Below are positions 5,570 to 5,767 of a stretch of 5,767 bases of DNA, one piece after another. Each line of letters begins with the position of its first letter. The first letter of the stretch is position 1. Location of the stretch: positions 1 through 5,767 of the forward strand of contig SLGN01000518.1 in the NCBI GenBank assembly GCA_007123695.1, read 5' to 3'. The stretch is from Verrucomicrobiales bacterium. Its GTDB lineage: Bacteria > Verrucomicrobiota > Verrucomicrobiia > Verrucomicrobiales > DEV007. The translations under genes and the position numbers were made by a program. Under the pieces are notes generated by a model. It was not told where the DNA came from. It worked only from the letters and a program-made list of their open reading frames with translations, and searched no databases.

Positions 5570-5767
5570 ATGAAGCAATCCTTCGGCATCATCCTCGCCA
5601 TCACTCTGCTCTTCGGCTTTCTCGTCGTCTCCGGCGCCTTCTACACGGTGTCGGAGACCGAGCAGGCCATCGTGACCCAGTTCGGGAAGCCGGTGGGCAA
5701 GCCCGTCACCACGCCCGGCCTCAAGTTCAAGATCCCCTTCATCCAAAAGGTCAATTTCCTCGAGCGC
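5570..5767 (+). CDS. hflC: HflC, SPFH-domain membrane protein, partial (3' end outside window)
   Basis: The first 66 codons are present and stay open to the last base of the window. The protein starts MKQSFGIILAITLLFGFLVV, a single N-terminal transmembrane segment (about 5-25). It continues SGAFYTVSETEQAIVTQFGK and then PGLKFKIPFIQKV, the typical start of an SPFH domain. It is clearly paralogous to HflK: FYTV, Q.FGK and G..FKIPF occur in both at equivalent positions. Its place just after hflK and its very short N-terminus identify it as HflC, the partner subunit. It probably shares the hflK transcript across a 39-base gap, with no Shine-Dalgarno sequence before the ATG. Truncation is by the window edge, not a mutation. 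Confidence 0.92.
   Translation, partial: MKQSFGIILAITLLFGFLVVSGAFYTVSETEQAIVTQFGKPVGKPVTTPGLKFKIPFIQKVNFLER

Overview
This window is a chromosomal segment of a GC-rich, probably Gram-negative bacterium. It carries a small PTS phosphorelay operon (hprK-ptsH-ptsI), a divergent hflK-hflC pair and a VapBC-type toxin-antitoxin pair. The bifunctional kinase HprK next to HPr and Enzyme I, together with HflKC, fits the Verrucomicrobiota well. Some Proteobacteria and other PVC-group bacteria remain possible. The taxonomic call is inference; the window holds no rRNA or other marker that would settle it.

Layout from left to right. Positions 1-103 hold no gene but contain a tandem heptamer repeat (44-74). 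Positions 104-836 (minus strand) encode an overlapping antitoxin/PIN-toxin pair. Positions 837-1187 are a non-coding, locally AT-richer stretch with the likely vapBC promoter at its left end. Positions 1188-4335 (minus strand) hold ptsI, ptsH and hprK, transcribed in the order hprK, ptsH, ptsI. Positions 4336-4504 are a divergent promoter region with two perfect inverted repeats. Positions 4505-5767 (plus strand) hold hflK and the first 66 codons of hflC, which runs off the window.

How the genes fit together. Enzyme I takes phosphate from PEP and passes it to His15 of HPr. HprK phosphorylates or dephosphorylates HPr on Ser46. Both HPr target residues are present, and all three proteins keep their main catalytic motifs. 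No EIIA, EIIB or EIIC gene is visible, so this may be a regulatory rather than a sugar-transporting PTS. HflK and HflC are paralogous SPFH membrane proteins that elsewhere form a cage around the FtsH protease. VapBC is an unrelated neighbour.

The most distinctive general signal is that none of the seven start codons has a recognisable Shine-Dalgarno sequence. At the three transcription-unit starts (vapB, hprK, hflK) a -10-like hexamer lies only 5-11 bases before the ATG, which suggests leaderless or nearly leaderless mRNAs. I see no clearly new multi-gene system here. The main second-look items are the leaderless pattern, the dyads between hprK and hflK, the altered Enzyme I phosphohistidine motif, the ptsH-ptsI spacer and the heptamer repeat.
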